Positions 1 to 12,724 of a stretch of DNA of 64,000 nucleotides are shown one piece after another; the first letter of the stretch is position 1, and every line of letters begins with the position of its first letter. Source of the DNA: Echeneis naucrates. Taxonomy: Eukaryota > Chordata > Actinopteri > Carangiformes > Echeneidae. Made by a program: the position numbers and the translations under genes. Below the pieces are notes generated by a model that did not search any database, was not told the DNA's origin, and saw only the letters and a program-made list of their open reading frames with translations. The stretch lies in the NCBI RefSeq assembly GCF_900963305.1, contig NC_042520.1:7226170-7290169 (forward strand), in the 5' to 3' direction.

Positions 1-184
1 TCAGTGTTATGCTATTAGTACTAAGTATTTAGTTGACAAAGACCAAACAAAAAACACCTGTTTGCACTGAAAAGCAGTCAGTATGCTGATGTGATGGACT
101 GGTTGAATGCTATATGGCCATCAAAGCATCAAAGAAACGTTTAGGAGACATCATCTTATAGGGGGCACAGAAACAAAGGAAAAG

Positions 185-295
185 GATCCACTAGTTACTA
201 TCAAAAAATAATTTGTTGTTTTTACTAGTTACTTCTCTCAAAAAGAGTAACTGAGTTAGTCACTGAGTTACAGTGTTGTAAAAGTAACTAGTTAC
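185..295. mobile_element. Degenerate hAT-like DNA transposon end
   Basis: This stretch repeats the word AGTAACT/AGTTACT on both strands and contains CAGTGTTGTAAAAGTAACT. That resembles the terminal sequence of non-autonomous hAT elements common in teleosts, recognised from memory of the family. No transposase frame is visible nearby and target-site duplications could not be fixed. It may be only one end of a decayed element. Confidence 0.4.
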
Positions 296-978
296 CAGGC
301 AACTATCACGTTAGAATTATTTCACCAGTACCAGTATTTCTGAAAATTATTTCCCTCAAATGGAAGATTAAATTCAATTTAAGCTTATTCAATTATTTAT
401 AATATTAAAATAATTTCAACTTTAAATAATGAAACAGACAACCAACACAATAAATTATTAACAGAAAACGTAATGTCTGCTCTTACAGTTTGTAAACGCT
501 CCCTTTGAATTGCCTCAATTCGCCATTGCTGTCTATGTTATGGTCGTTTGTGTCTATGTGTGCGTGTGCGGGTTTGTGGTTCAGTTGTTCCCCATTAGTA
601 ACACCATTTATTTTATTCCCATCAGTGAAGCCTGCTTAGTTCATTTATCTGCCGTTTTTGTATTTGCATTTTTTAAGGTCAACTCTAAATTCTGTTTTGG
701 TGGAAACCCAGTTTTAAGCTTTAGAGTGTTTTTTGTCCACCAGATAAAAACACGTCAACTCACTAAGAGACCTCATGCTGATGTACAGTCCCCAGTTCAC
801 ATACCCAAAATTTTTTCAATGATCTCCAGAGAGTTGGTTAAGAGCACAGTTTCATGCCTGTAGGTGGGGCCAGTGTACCATCCACCTGCAGGTGAGACGT
901 TGTCTGAGCTCAGACGCCAGTCAAACTCTGCTGCTTATTCAAAAACCTGTGAATATTCAGTCTCTCTCTTACTCTCAC

Positions 979-3779
979 CATGAGTGTAGTCCTCAATCAT
1001 GAAAGGATCGGTCGACCCTCGACCCACATCTTCCAGAAGATATCGGGGAACTAAAGAGGAAATGAGAATTTATGTTTTGTTTTTTTTTTACATAACACTG
1101 CAATCCTTATCGCTTCAGTTACACAGCAGTAGCATCCCCTGTCACTCACCACAAGTGAAGGACACACGCAGATGTTTCCTGGTGCCGGGGAAACAGGGGT
1201 CCCCAAAGGTTAGAGTATCTGCTTGGACTGAGCAGTTTGCTCTGCCGTGACACCTGCGTGACACTTTCCTCAGAGCAGATGGTGACAGACACTCTGTAAA
1301 AAATTATTTTAAAAATGATTAGGATGCAAAAGTGTAACATTTGAAAGTTCTTTTCAGACTTCCTATTTCAGATCAGTATCATAATGTGCATGATTAAACA
1401 CAGTTTTACAAAACAAAATGTTAAAATGCATTAAACTTTTTGGATTAGTTTTCAAATCCATAAATTACTTGTTATTCTATAGGCAAAAAAAAAAAAAAAA
1501 AAAAAAAAAATCACGTTTGTTCCATGATTTGGCCACTAGGTGTTGCCTGAGCCTGTTTCTAACCCATGTCAGTTTGTGATCCAGCAGTTTCCTGGGGGCA
1601 GTGAGGGCTGCCGTGCAGGAGGTGTCCAAACGTGGCAGAGTAGATGGCCAGTACAGTCTCATTTTTACACATCAGCCTGAGGCGCTCATTTTCACACACA
1701 AGTCTTGTACGGTGGTGTTCTGAAAGAAGATGTCGTGCACATGTAAGGATATTTAAAAAAACAAAACAAAAAACAAAACACATTTTCAGGAAAGTTTTGT
1801 GTGCTTGTGCTCCTGACTAATGTTTTGAAATAAACTAAGCAGTCTGAGAACAATAGATGAAGAATAATGTGGCAACAATTGCTCAAAAAAGCTCTACAAT
1901 TTTTAAAACAAAGCTAAAAATAAAAAATACTAAGGCAAGGACCTTCCTCTAGTTTTATCTATAGTTTTGTTGTTCAGAGCAACAAGATGAATAACAAGTC
2001 CTGGAAAAAAAGTGATATGGATCAAGTCATATCAAAAAACTGAGAGTTGGATTTTGAGACGATATTGTTCTGTCTAACTATGTCGAAGACACACATTATT
2101 GATTTTAACGTTCTAAACACAGAGTTGTGTTGATTAATATTATCAATCAAGCATCACAAATAATAAAAAAGTGGGATAACAGTGTTTTTGTAATATTACA
2201 GGCACATGAGCTCAGTGGCCAACCTGGTCTGCACTTGTAGGAGACTAGGAGGTATTTGCTGGTGAGCGGACAGGGGTCGTGTCCAAACACTGGACTGAGG
2301 ACGGGGATGTGACAGGAACGCTGGTCCTGACACTCTGAAACCACTTTCTGCAAAGGCCAGAAATTCATGGTGACGAACAGTCAACTACAATGCAAGTCAC
2401 TTATAACGGCATTCTACAAAGGCAGGGGGGCCTGACCTCATCAAGCAGTCGATCTATCTATCTCTCTATTGCATAGAAGGAATTCACTCTAGCTTTGTAT
2501 ACCTCTGTAGCAATTGGTGAAATGCATGTTGTGTCCTCCTCCACAGTTGTGTTGGGATTTGCAGAGGGGCATAAATACTGGTTAGGAACGCGTCGTCCAT
2601 AGAAAGCTGATAGGACTGCCACCGACGTCCTGGAAGGGCAATCAATGATGAGCGTGTCTCCTTCACATGCATGAGCCGTGTGGTTCTTCAGAATACTGTG
2701 AAGATAAACTAAAACAGAACATAAGATGATGCAAATGTCAAAGAGTGAGCATATACGGGGCAAATAAAAATCAATAGAGCAAAAGATATCACATCAGCAG
2801 ATATAGTCAAGCTATAAATAAATATAACTGCTGTTTGACATGAATCGGCAAAGATGCAGTTGTCTAAAATTCGATTCATTATTTGCGAATCAATTATCTT
2901 CCCTGAGTTAATGAAGTATAAATAGAATAAATAAGATAATGCGTCATTCAGAAATCCTTCTTGTTGCTAGCTGGAGAGTCAATAGTGTGATGATGCTTTC
3001 TTTTTTTTTTTTTTTTTTCTTGCTCTTTTCGGCTCAGTCCTGATTGTTCCCCGGGTGGTGTCTCAGTCTCAGGGTGTAGTTGTCCAAGATATTATTTGGA
3101 CTATGATCACGCATACAGAAATGCATGACAATGAAACAGACACTGAAGTCAGTCTCCCCACCCATGTGTGCTTCCTGTGCTTGCCCCCCTGTGCTGCATG
3201 TGGGTGTGTACGTGGTAATTTTAAGCCTCAGGGAGCAAATGTGAGGCTGTACCAGGCACCAACTCACAATGAGGCTCCTTAGAGCCTGAAGCCACACAAA
3301 AAATTTAGATCTCTGCCTGGATCAGTTAGAGAGATACACGCTTATGACAGCAGATACAAAAGCTACCTTTGGCTTTGCTTGAATGCATCTTTACAAACAT
3401 GCTGTTATCAGTCACATAATCCAAACCACAAAATGGCTCAAAATAAACCCAACTTCAACTATGATTTATTTTTCACTGTGGGAATATCATGTCCTGCTCG
3501 GTGAAGATCTAAGTTCAGGAGCCTCTTCAGCCTGATTCTGGTCCCTCAGCATGAGCTGTACCAGCTGTTTGGATGTGCAGTTAAATTAGGGAGTGAATGT
3601 CTCTTGAAAGCTTGCGACACAACTAAATAGTTACCACTCAGCATTTTTACATGTTATCTACTGATGTCAAAAGCAAAGCACTTACGAGAGAAATTGGGAG
3701 CTGCATGTGCGGTATGTATCTTCAGAGCCAGGAGGAGAGACAGAAGAATGACAGACACGAAGAAACCCCATGTTGTCAT
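979..3779 (-). CDS. eva1c: EVA1C-like protein with two SUEL lectin domains (3' end missing)
   Basis: Six coding exons join in frame on the minus strand: 3686-3779, 2503-2708, 2224-2347, 1564-1719, 1150-1293 and 979-1050. Exon 1 starts with ATG at 3779 and encodes a signal peptide (MTTWGFFVSVILLSLLLA). Exons 2-3 form the first SUEL/rhamnose-binding lectin domain, with CEGD, SAFYGRR, FGHDPCP and SKYLLVSYKC. Exons 4-5 form the second, with CENE, IYSATFG, FGDPCFPGTRK and HLRVSFTC. Exon 6 adds a linker beginning VPRYLLED. Two SUEL domains behind a signal peptide is the EVA1C (FAM176C) layout; mammalian EVA1C binds heparin and is implicated in Slit/Robo axon guidance. The expected transmembrane helix and acidic tail were not found between 1 and 978 and probably lie beyond the window edge. 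Paralogues EVA1A and EVA1B lack the lectin domains. The intron 3 donor (G/gttggc) is weak. Confidence 0.87.
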
Positions 3780-6652
3780 TGTGCAAATCCTGCACAGCCA
3801 ACCCCAAGTTTTTGCTGTAATGAGTTGTTGTGCAATTGACTGCTTGGGAGAGACAAGCGGTCAGTCGGTCAATGGTGCTATTGTGTTTACAAGAAACAGC
3901 CAACCCCCTTTAGCAATAACAAAATACAATCATAGTCAACTGACCAGAGCCTGCAACTAAACTACAGTGTTGATTTGGCTCATGATGTATTTAAACTTTT
4001 ATTCAGTATCAAGAGTAAATAATATGCAATGCACGATCTATAGACAGATGTGTGACAGAAAGCATTTAAATACAAAAGCATATTATTAATTTAAAATGCC
4101 ATCTAATAGACTCTAAACCTTCATATGAAGCTGCCACATCTGTGTACTTGAACCACAGTCTGCAGCATCCTGAGATTTTATGTATATATATATATTTTTT
4201 TTTTCCACAAAAGAATATTGCTGCATCACCCTCATATTTGTACAGATAATGCTGGGAGGCCATAAGCTTAGCTTCTTGTTCTCACTGAGCTGGTGTTAAT
4301 GCTGGCTCACTTTCAGACTGGGAAATGTTGAGCCATTGTAAATGTTATTAGTCACAACTGTTCCTGTTACAAGAGTGTGGAAAAGGTTGGTTGTGGTTTT
4401 AGAGGGAGGTCCTCTGTGTGTTGTAATTATGTTTTACCTTAAACCACACTGCTGATCTGCGCTGACAGCCTTTAAGCGCATCTCACTTTCGGCTCTGCGT
4501 TTGACTTACAGACAAGGAGGTGTTGTCAGTCTTTTAGAGTTGCTCTGAAAGAGGACAAAACATGTTCAAAATGCGAGCAAAAAGGACTGAATGTTTCCAT
4601 ATAGGAATGTCAGGGAAGCCTTCAGTGAGCAGCCCATGCCCAACAGCATATTTTTTATTTAGTTTGAAGGATAACATCTTGACCTTGTGCGCCTGTGTGT
4701 GTGTGTGTGTGTGTGTGTAATGGCAAAATCAAGACTCATTGTCATGGAGTTGTCAGCACTAAGGGTCCTGTTTGTGGAGATAAGGCGCTCTTTTTCCAGG
4801 AGGTCACTTCCAGCAGCTGCGTGGGGCCACAGGACATGTCTATTGCTCTCTATAACTTTGGATTTCCCTATCTTTTTGTCTTCAGTAAAGGAAGTGAAAG
4901 ATCTTTGTTGTGCCATGCGTTTTGTAGAGCTGCCAGCTTTTTCCAGGAACACTCAGGAAATTTCTCCTACTAAGGATCCTCTCCATGTTTTCATAAGCAG
5001 TTGATTTCAGATGATTATCGGGGTCAACCTTAATTTCCCTTTCGCACATTTCTCTCTTTCTCAACTGTTTGTAACGGACTGTCGTTGCTATACCAACTAA
5101 ACACAAACACATAATACAGAACTCAAAATATTATCAGCGATGTGTACAGTCATTTGATGAGTTCAATAAAAATGGATTTTAAAGTTGCACTCGAGTCATT
5201 TATTACATGAGCGCCAGGAAACACTCCCTCCAGAGAGGTCGAGTGGATGTAATAATGGAGGCTGTTCATTCAAAATGAGAAGCCCACATTTTAATCATGT
5301 GCCCAAGTAGGATTGACACTCCCACATCATTCCCCAGTAAGTTTCCATTTACCTCCCATAGGAAGTGTCAAGAAAGTGACTAACTCATTAATTAGGAGTG
5401 GTAGTTTAAAAATCTCAGGCCACGACCTCCCTGATTTTGTGGAGCGAAAGAGGAGGATTGTTTTGTTCCGAAAGCTTTTCCTGCCACAATAATGTTCTAG
5501 TGTTTCCACGATTTCTCTGGAAATTTAATATGATTAGTTTGTTTTTCAGCCTCCCTGTCAGTGATAGAAATTCCCCAAATTCTCTTATGATAAATGAGAC
5601 AGGCAGACATGGATTTGTATCTTCAGGAGTACTTTGCCATTAAATTCCTTTTAATGTATTGCATAATCTTGCCCATGGTTTTTGTCATATTTCTTTAGGG
5701 AAGTTGAGACCACAGTTTTGAGGATCTTGTCATAAAAATTTCCCTTCCCTGTTTACTGTAAAAGACATCATAGTACAAGCAGCACCCACACTGAAGTAAG
5801 TCCATTGTCACAAAATTAAAATGATCTGTTACATGCAGGCGAGTATATCCAAAAACAGTTTTACATTTAATTACTAACAGGAATTTCTAAAAAAAAATGT
5901 GTCTCCCTAGAGGAAAGCAAAAATTTAATACAATTTAATACCTTCTTCTTCTTTTTTCCTTTTACGTTCTTGTTCATGAAAAACAAAACCGAAACCCGAA
6001 ACATTAAATGCTCGGGGTGATTCCCTTTTCAGTAATTTAACCCATTATCAAACCCCCTGCCAAAAATCTCATTTAGAATAGTATGTTTTACACTCACTTC
6101 CTTCACATACTTCAAGGGTGATTATTCGTATTATTGACTAAACATTAGCGTACATTGAAGAGAAATATACACGTAAATAAAGATAAATACTTCCACTGGT
6201 AGCTAACTGTCACAGAAGAGTAGTGGAGGAAAAGTAAAAGTCTTGATAATGTGATGAGTGAGACATTGAAATACTCACTTACGTAAGTTTTAACTTGTTA
6301 ATACCATAAGCCTATCACAATATTTCTTCACATTCAAGTAACCAAAGCAAATACGGGCCGAAGTCACGCAGATGTGAGAGTGAAAGCTACTTTTCTTTAA
6401 CTTAATTAGATTAGGTGTTGCTTCTGTTTTCCAGAGTCTCACAGTATATGCTTTGTATCAGCCAGAGCTTTTCCATGAGGAGTGCTCCTCCATTATTTTC
6501 TCCATATCTAACTCGGCTGGAATGTGAAAGCTCCGGCTGAATTGTCTGAATTTGTGTGTTTTGAGTCATATGTTGTTATCAGTTCCTGTATATTGTAACG
6601 CTCAGAAGGACTTTCTATTTTAAGCTCTCTTCTCATTGATCTTAGCCTGAGG
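3780..6652. other. Intergenic region between divergent eva1c and clic2
   Basis: No coding exon with splice signals and homology is visible. The region should hold the eva1c promoter and 5' UTR on the minus strand and the clic2 upstream region on the plus strand. It contains a short GT repeat at 4695-4718 and AT-rich single-copy-looking sequence. Short open frames here have no recognisable domain. Confidence 0.6.
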
Positions 6653-6660
6653 TATTTAAG
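6653..6660 (+). promoter_or_regulatory. TATA-like box upstream of clic2
   Basis: TATTTAAG lies about 280 nt before the clic2 start codon. It is followed about 30 nt later by a pyrimidine-rich stretch (CTCCCTCTCCTCTGACTTG) where transcription could begin. The assignment rests on position and motif only. Confidence 0.35.
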
Positions 6661-6937
6661 CGTGTGTACCCCGCCCATGTCTCTGGATCCTCCCTCTCCT
6701 CTGACTTGTAAAGTGTGGTCAGAGCGATAGCTTCTAAGGAGCCCTCACACAGACACACAACCAGCTCTTGACATCTACGACCACAACGGCAACTGAAACC
6801 AGAGCAGGTCAGGGGCACTGTTATCAGGTTCCCCTTGAGGCTTGTCGATATTTAAGAGTCGGTTAAACTAAAGTTAACTGAAGCTGTGACTGGAGCAAAG
6901 GATTTTTAAAACAGGACTAAAACTTTTCTGAGACGAG

Positions 6938-9900
6938 ATGGCACTCCGGCAGAACTCTGACAAGGAGCCAACCATTGAATTGTTCATAAAGGTCAGTGAT
7001 TTCCAATTACCTGGAAGGAAAAATTCATTGTGGCATGAAAAGCCAATTAAACCTGAATTCAACCTCAAAAACGGTGCTGTTCACGGTTAGTTGGCACTAT
7101 TTAAAAGACAGTTATCTGAGAGAAAATATGAAGGCAAACCAAGGAGTCTCATTTATCGATATCAACAAGTTGCAACAGGAGCAGCATCAATCAGAGGACG
7201 ACTCCCATTTCCATGGCTGCCATCCACAGATGCTGCCCGCTGCAGATGTGTTGGTATTCCTGCTGAGGATCATGTCACTTTTTATCAGCAGCCTTTGGCC
7301 ACAGACGGACAGCCCACCTTATCTTAATGCATTCAGAAGGAGCGAGGAGCATGTTGGGGGACTGGCCCCCCAGCCCGAAGCTGGCACACCTATTTCATTT
7401 ACGCACACATTCAGATACAGCCAGCTGTATCGCACAAATTTTTGGTCCTTTTTTCATTCCGTCCTAATATCCAAACACATGATGCACCGTGAATCAGTTC
7501 AGGATGTCTCTTTGTAGGTGGTCGAATAATTTATCACTCTGGGGTTTTTGTTTTTTTTTTTTTTTGTCTCCTGGCTTTGAGTTAGATGTGAAGATGGAAA
7601 GTCTCACTAAACATAAAACACAGAGGAGGAACATCCCTCCAATATTTACATTATATCAGTGGTGTTATTATATTCAGACATCAAAGTGAAAGTAACAAAT
7701 TGTATATGATTATGTGGTGGTTGAGAAAAACTATTTGTCGTTAGCATGTGGACACATTAACTAGTTCAACAAAAACTGTTCGCTTTTTGCTGAGATCCTG
7801 GTAGACTGGTTTTCTCAACTCTTTCTCCTTTTTGCTAAGCTAAGCCGACCAGCTGGTGATTTTTGGTGCCGCACAACGAGCTGGCCGCACACAGACCTGA
7901 ATGTAGCGTCTGTTGTTTTTTTTCCACAGCACAATGTCCGCTGTTTCCTCTGCTGAGGGAAATCGTTTTTTAATATCCCAGACACGCCTCTCACTCTCTT
8001 GTTTATCAGCAAAGGAGGGAAGGAGGCAATGTGTGTTGTTCAGTTGTGGCTCATTTTTTTTGTGTAAAATAAATTTGTTTCGCTTTTCAGGCTGGACATG
8101 ATGGCGAGAACGTTGGCAACTGCCCCTTCTGCCAAAGGCTCTTCATGGTCTTGTGGCTGAAAGGAGTCAAGTTTACAGTGACCACTGTTGACATGAGGAA
8201 GTGAGTACCCCCTCCTATGGCACAAACACTTCCTGAGCATCTGGTCTTGGGGACTTTCACAGAGAACTCTATTAAGAAGAAGCGAGAGAGAAATTGAGAA
8301 GGTTGTGTTTTGTTCTTTGTTTTTTCAGAAATCCAAACCATTACTTAGTTGTGAATTGATGTGTTCCACACTCTGTGTGGCAGAGGTTAGAGGGTGGAGC
8401 AAACTCAAAATATACAGACCGATGTAGAGCCCTTTGTGCCTTTCACACGAAAACCTTCTTTAATTGAGCCTTTGATTGTGTGAATTCCTCAAGGTTATTA
8501 CCGTGAGATTCTGATAATTGAATGATTCAGAAAATACACACAGCACGCCTCTGAAATAGGCAGCCACTCCCAGCACTATTTGTTTTTAGAACTAATCACA
8601 GACATGAAACCATGGATTTATGTTTGATTCTGACAGCCTCGATAACCAGCAGGCTTTCTCTTTTGACGTGCCTGATAACAGTCTGACTGTAGCACCGAAT
8701 GAATACATGCCTCAGAGTCAGATATACCTCCTTCTCCTCCCTTTCTCTCCATCTTTTCTCCTCCAGGAAACCAGCAGAGCTTAAGGACCTGGCTCCAGGG
8801 ACTAACCCTCCTTTCCTCCTCTACAACGGCACCCTCAAAACAGACTTCATCAAAATTGAGGAGTTTCTTGAGCAAACACTGGCCCCTCCCAGGTATTGGA
8901 GCACTTTATCACTGTGCAAATATGAATTAGGTGTGAATTTGATGGTGGCTTATTTTCATTGCACACACTCACTTCCAAGCTTCTCTTCTCCTTTCTTCTG
9001 CCACCAGGTATCCTCATCTCAGCCCCCTGAACAAAGAATCCTTTGACGTGGGAGCGGACATTTTTGCGAAGTTCTCCGCTTTCATAAAGAACAGCCCAAA
9101 CAATACCTGTAAGATTCGTTAAACACGTGATAACTGAGAGATACAGCAGGCGACGTTTCATTTGCTTGATCTCAACCATTTACGAGATGTCAGTTAATGA
9201 AACTCCCCACAATAAAATAACAATAGTAGTAAAAACAACAGTAATACATGTACTTTTACTTGTAACAGTAGTAATGGTGGTATTGATCCTTTTCCTGAGG
9301 TAAAGAATAACAGCCTTTTTTCTGACCCCCCCAAATTAATCATATTATACAGAAATGTGTCCTTTTTTTAAATATGAGTCATATTTTTGTTTCAATTTTG
9401 TTTTATCTGACAAACAAGTAAAAAACTAGTCCTAAATATAGAACTTAGTCCACATTTTTCAGCATGTCTGTGTGTTTCTGACTCTACAGTTCATGAGAAA
9501 AACCTGCTGCGGGAGTTTAAACGGCTGGATAATTACCTGAACTCCCCTCTCCCCGAGGAAATAGACCACAACTCAAGAGAGGAAATCGGCATTTCTAAGA
9601 GGAAGTTCCTGGATGGTGACCGCCTCACCTTAGCTGACTGCAATTTGCTGCCTAAACTGCACGTTATCAGGGTGAGACACTGAATCAGTTGTGCTGTCGA
9701 TTAGCTTTGTGTTTTCAATAAAGAGTTGGAACTACTTCACTCTTTGGGAGCTATTTACTCAGGTGCTCCAGCTTGAAATAATTTTAGGTGCTGGTACTTG
9801 ACTAAATGGAGTAGTTCCATGTCCATGTTTTGTTTCTTTTAAAATATCATGCTTTTTAAATATATTCAATCAATAAAGTACCAAACCACGTAGTAAATGA

Positions 9901-10240
9901 TTCAAGCTTTTCCAGACTACTTTACAAATTTGTACATTAAACAGTAGCATAATGATTAAGTGTTTGTAATTTATTAAATTATGTCTTTCACTTGTAATAG
10001 AGTATGGGTACATTGTTGGATTGGTATGTCCTTTTGTCATCTATGCTGAATTTTAAACCGCCTGTCCATTTATTTCAGATTGCTGCCAAGAAGTACTGTG
10101 ACTTTGATATTCCAGCCCAGTTCACAGGAGTCTGGCGATACCTTCAAAACGCCTACGAGAGAGAGGAGTTCAAACAGACGTGTCCAGCAGACATTGAAAT
10201 TGAGAAGGCTTACTTAGGTGTGGCAAACAACAGGAAGTAA
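6938..10240 (+). CDS. clic2: Chloride intracellular channel protein 2
   Basis: Six exons join in frame: 6938-6991, 8091-8200, 8767-8892, 9008-9108, 9490-9671 and 10079-10240, giving 244 residues (human CLIC2 about 247). CLIC proteins are soluble glutathione-transferase-fold proteins with glutaredoxin-like activity that can insert into membranes; CLIC2 modulates ryanodine receptors. The thioredoxin-like motif is C29-P-F-C32 in the context [12 protein letters not shown], followed by the putative membrane-inserting helix (about 30-50). The conserved [10 protein letters not shown] and [20 protein letters not shown] lie in the N-terminal half, and [18 protein letters not shown] in the all-helical half. 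Both motif cysteines are present, which fits CLIC2 and argues against CLIC4, CLIC5 and CLIC6, where the second is serine. All splice sites are GT-AG. The gene is divergent from eva1c and converges with the urotensin-related gene. Confidence 0.94.
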
Positions 10241-11056
10241 ATTTTTATAAACTGATCTCTTTTCTGTAGATCATGTTGTTTTTTTCAAGTGTAGCCATGC
10301 ATGCGGCTCTGGACTGAAACCTCCAGGACTAAATTGTGCCAATGAATCAGAGACCTGTATAAGGAAGACTTGGGGACATGCTAAATTAAAATGTTTTATT
10401 GGTTTTTTTGTATTGACTATGGAGGCATAGTTGTTCCCAGATAAAAGGTATTTTTATGCCATAATGAGAAGGCCAAATGTGCAATTTACTGTTGATGTAA
10501 TTTAGCAGAGTTTTTGTTTATAATGTAAATAGAAATATTGTTTCATGGTTTTTATGATCAAAACACCCTCATTAAGATATATATGATTGTTTTAGCACCT
10601 TCACAAACAGTTCATTTTTATATAAAACATGAAATACACTTGTGTATCTTAGCCTGTACAAATACAATTTAATTATGATAATTTTTTCTCACTGTCACAA
10701 AAAAAATAATTATAAAAACACCGCGTTCTCGTAATGCTGCTTCTTGTGTTCGCTGAGAATTTATATCATACCGCTGTGTGGAATGAATGCAGACATAATC
10801 CTGAATTTTAATCAACCTTCTTCAAGTGTCAAACCATAAATGTCAATTTTAAAATATCCAAACCTAATATCAGGTTACCACAATGACATTTCAGAAATTC
10901 AAGTTTATTCTCAATCACAAAAAAAGATCATTTTACAACTCCAAAAATATATTTTCTGTTGATCCAGTTCAAATGCTGAATTTGTGGTGGAAAATAAAAA
11001 TGGTGATGGAAAGTGAAAGTACTTCCATGTAGGACTGGTCACTACTTGTTCTGTCA
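10241..11056. other. Convergent 3' region between clic2 and urp
   Basis: This holds the clic2 3' UTR on the plus strand and the urp 3' UTR on the minus strand. The sequence is AT-rich. ATTAAA-type hexamers, such as the one in CTAAATTAAAATG near 10381, could serve as the clic2 poly(A) signal. No further gene is visible. Confidence 0.55.
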
Positions 11057-12656
11057 CTAGTTGGTCACACAGTATTTCCAGAAACACGCTGTCAGGACAA
11101 CACAGGGTGAAGAATTAGGAACAAAGCTGAAGACTTTTATTTATACATTTATTTATAATTTACCTGTTTTTGACCCATTTATATCAATTTAATAATAAAT
11201 AACATTATTATCAATATTATTATAATTGCTTAAATTTTACTAAGCAATCAAATTACACACTTCATTTCTTTTCGGTCTGCAAGCCAGGGTATCAAGCCAG
11301 TACCTTTACTTCCACTTGTCTTTGTCTATTAACAAATAACTTTAATTTTATATTGTACTATTCTAATAGTACAAGCCCTGCCCAGATATTCTTTCGATTA
11401 GTTCATTGCAATTTAACAATGTCAATATAGAAAGTGTATCATGTCAAGGATTATTATATTAGCTCATATTAGCTCGGGAGTAGTTCTTAGAGAAAATAAC
11501 CAGTGACTCACCTCTTTTGTTGGTCTTTGGCAAGCTCTGCTCTGATCTGAGAAAACCCTGAGAGCGAAGTTTGTCGGCTGCTGCCAGCTTCAAAACGGCT
11601 AATTTGATATCCTTTACCTGCAAAAAAGAAAAACTGAATTACTACCAATTCCCTCAAATCTACACTTAAAACAGTAATAAACTCTTTTGTCATAATACAT
11701 CAGTATTGTTTGCATTGGAAAATCCATGTAACAACAAACAGCAAAGATTTTTTTTTTCTGCAAAAGCCTCAGAAATGCTGCCACTCATGCTTTGGAAAAG
11801 ATTCTATGGCATATATGCATTCATTCTATATTTTATCTTTCTAATTGAAGAATTTGTAAGTTTATATTTAAAGGTATTTTACTATTTTTAAATATTGCTA
11901 TATCATGTTGCAGCACAGCAGAGAAAAGCATATTATCAATCTTACCATGTTCGCAAACTTATTTTGTTCTACTGAATCTTTCGTCCCTGAGAGAAAAAAA
12001 AAATTTAATAAAAATTGAAGCATCATAAAAAACATCACATTTGATTCATTTGTCTATTTACTGCAAATATCTACATTATTCTTCTTTACTTTTACCTCTA
12101 TTCCAAGAGTCTCTGCCTTCATTGTGCTCCATCAATAGAGGATAAAGATTATTCACCTCTCTTTGCTCCCCCACAAGAAGATTGGGCCCATCTTCCACCT
12201 CTGACACTAATTTCTGAATAAAATCTGTTGAAATAACATTCTGTCATGAAGAAATCATTGATTTTTGATTTGATTAAACAACATTATCAGATCAAACTTT
12301 ATTCATTCTTCAAGAAATGCTGTACTAATATGAAGAGCATTTTATTGAGGAATGTTTACGTTCGACCAAAATAAACTCATAACTCACAAGCACTCGGCAA
12401 ATCCACAGTTTGTACTAAGTATGCCTGAGTTCCACTGGAAGTTGGATTTAAGAAGTATCACATCCAGCAGCAACAATACAGTTTCAGTAATATTAAAAAC
12501 AAAACAAAATAGATGAAGTTAGAAAAGGAGAAGCTATTGAGAAAGAGTCTTACCTGCCTGAGGCTCCACGTTAGTATCAGGGTGCAGAGGTAGTGCATGT
12601 GTGTGTCTCGCAGAGCAAATCACAGCTACGACGTAAAGCAGAGCTAAAGAAAGCAT
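11057..12656 (-). CDS. urp1: Urotensin II-related peptide precursor
   Basis: Five small exons on the minus strand join in phase: 12554-12656, 12096-12224, 11946-11986, 11512-11617 and 11057-11088, encoding 136 residues. The N-terminus MLSLALLYVVAVICSARHTHA is a signal peptide. The last exon encodes the mature hormone. Exon 4 ends with ...PKTNKR plus one base, and exon 5 completes ACFWKYCVTN followed by TAG. A dibasic KR cleavage site is thus directly followed by ACFWKYCVTN, with the disulfide ring CFWKYC that is diagnostic of urotensin II/URP. URPs act on UTS2R receptors; in fish, Urp1 and Urp2 come from cerebrospinal-fluid-contacting neurons and help keep the body axis straight. Urp1 versus another URP paralogue is inferred from my memory of the peptide ending and is less certain than the family. 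Confidence 0.9.
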
Positions 12657-12716
12657 GGTGGCTCTGTCTTTAGGCGAGCAGATCCGGACTACACCTAAAC
12701 ATGACTGAGAACTTCA

Positions 12717-12724
12717 CTTATATA
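12717..12724 (-). promoter_or_regulatory. TATA box of the urp gene
   Basis: On the minus strand TATATAAG sits 61-68 nt upstream of the urp start codon, implying a 5' UTR of about 30-40 nt. A strong TATA box with a short leader suits a cell-type-restricted neuropeptide gene. Motif and position only. Confidence 0.55.

Noticed and set aside
1-978. Search for the eva1c transmembrane exon
   Set aside because: No minus-strand segment with a hydrophobic helix and matching splice phase was found, so the gene is reported as partial.
6996-7517. 173-codon open frame inside clic2 intron 1
   Set aside because: It lies wholly between two confirmed clic2 exons and shows no domain or protein-like composition.
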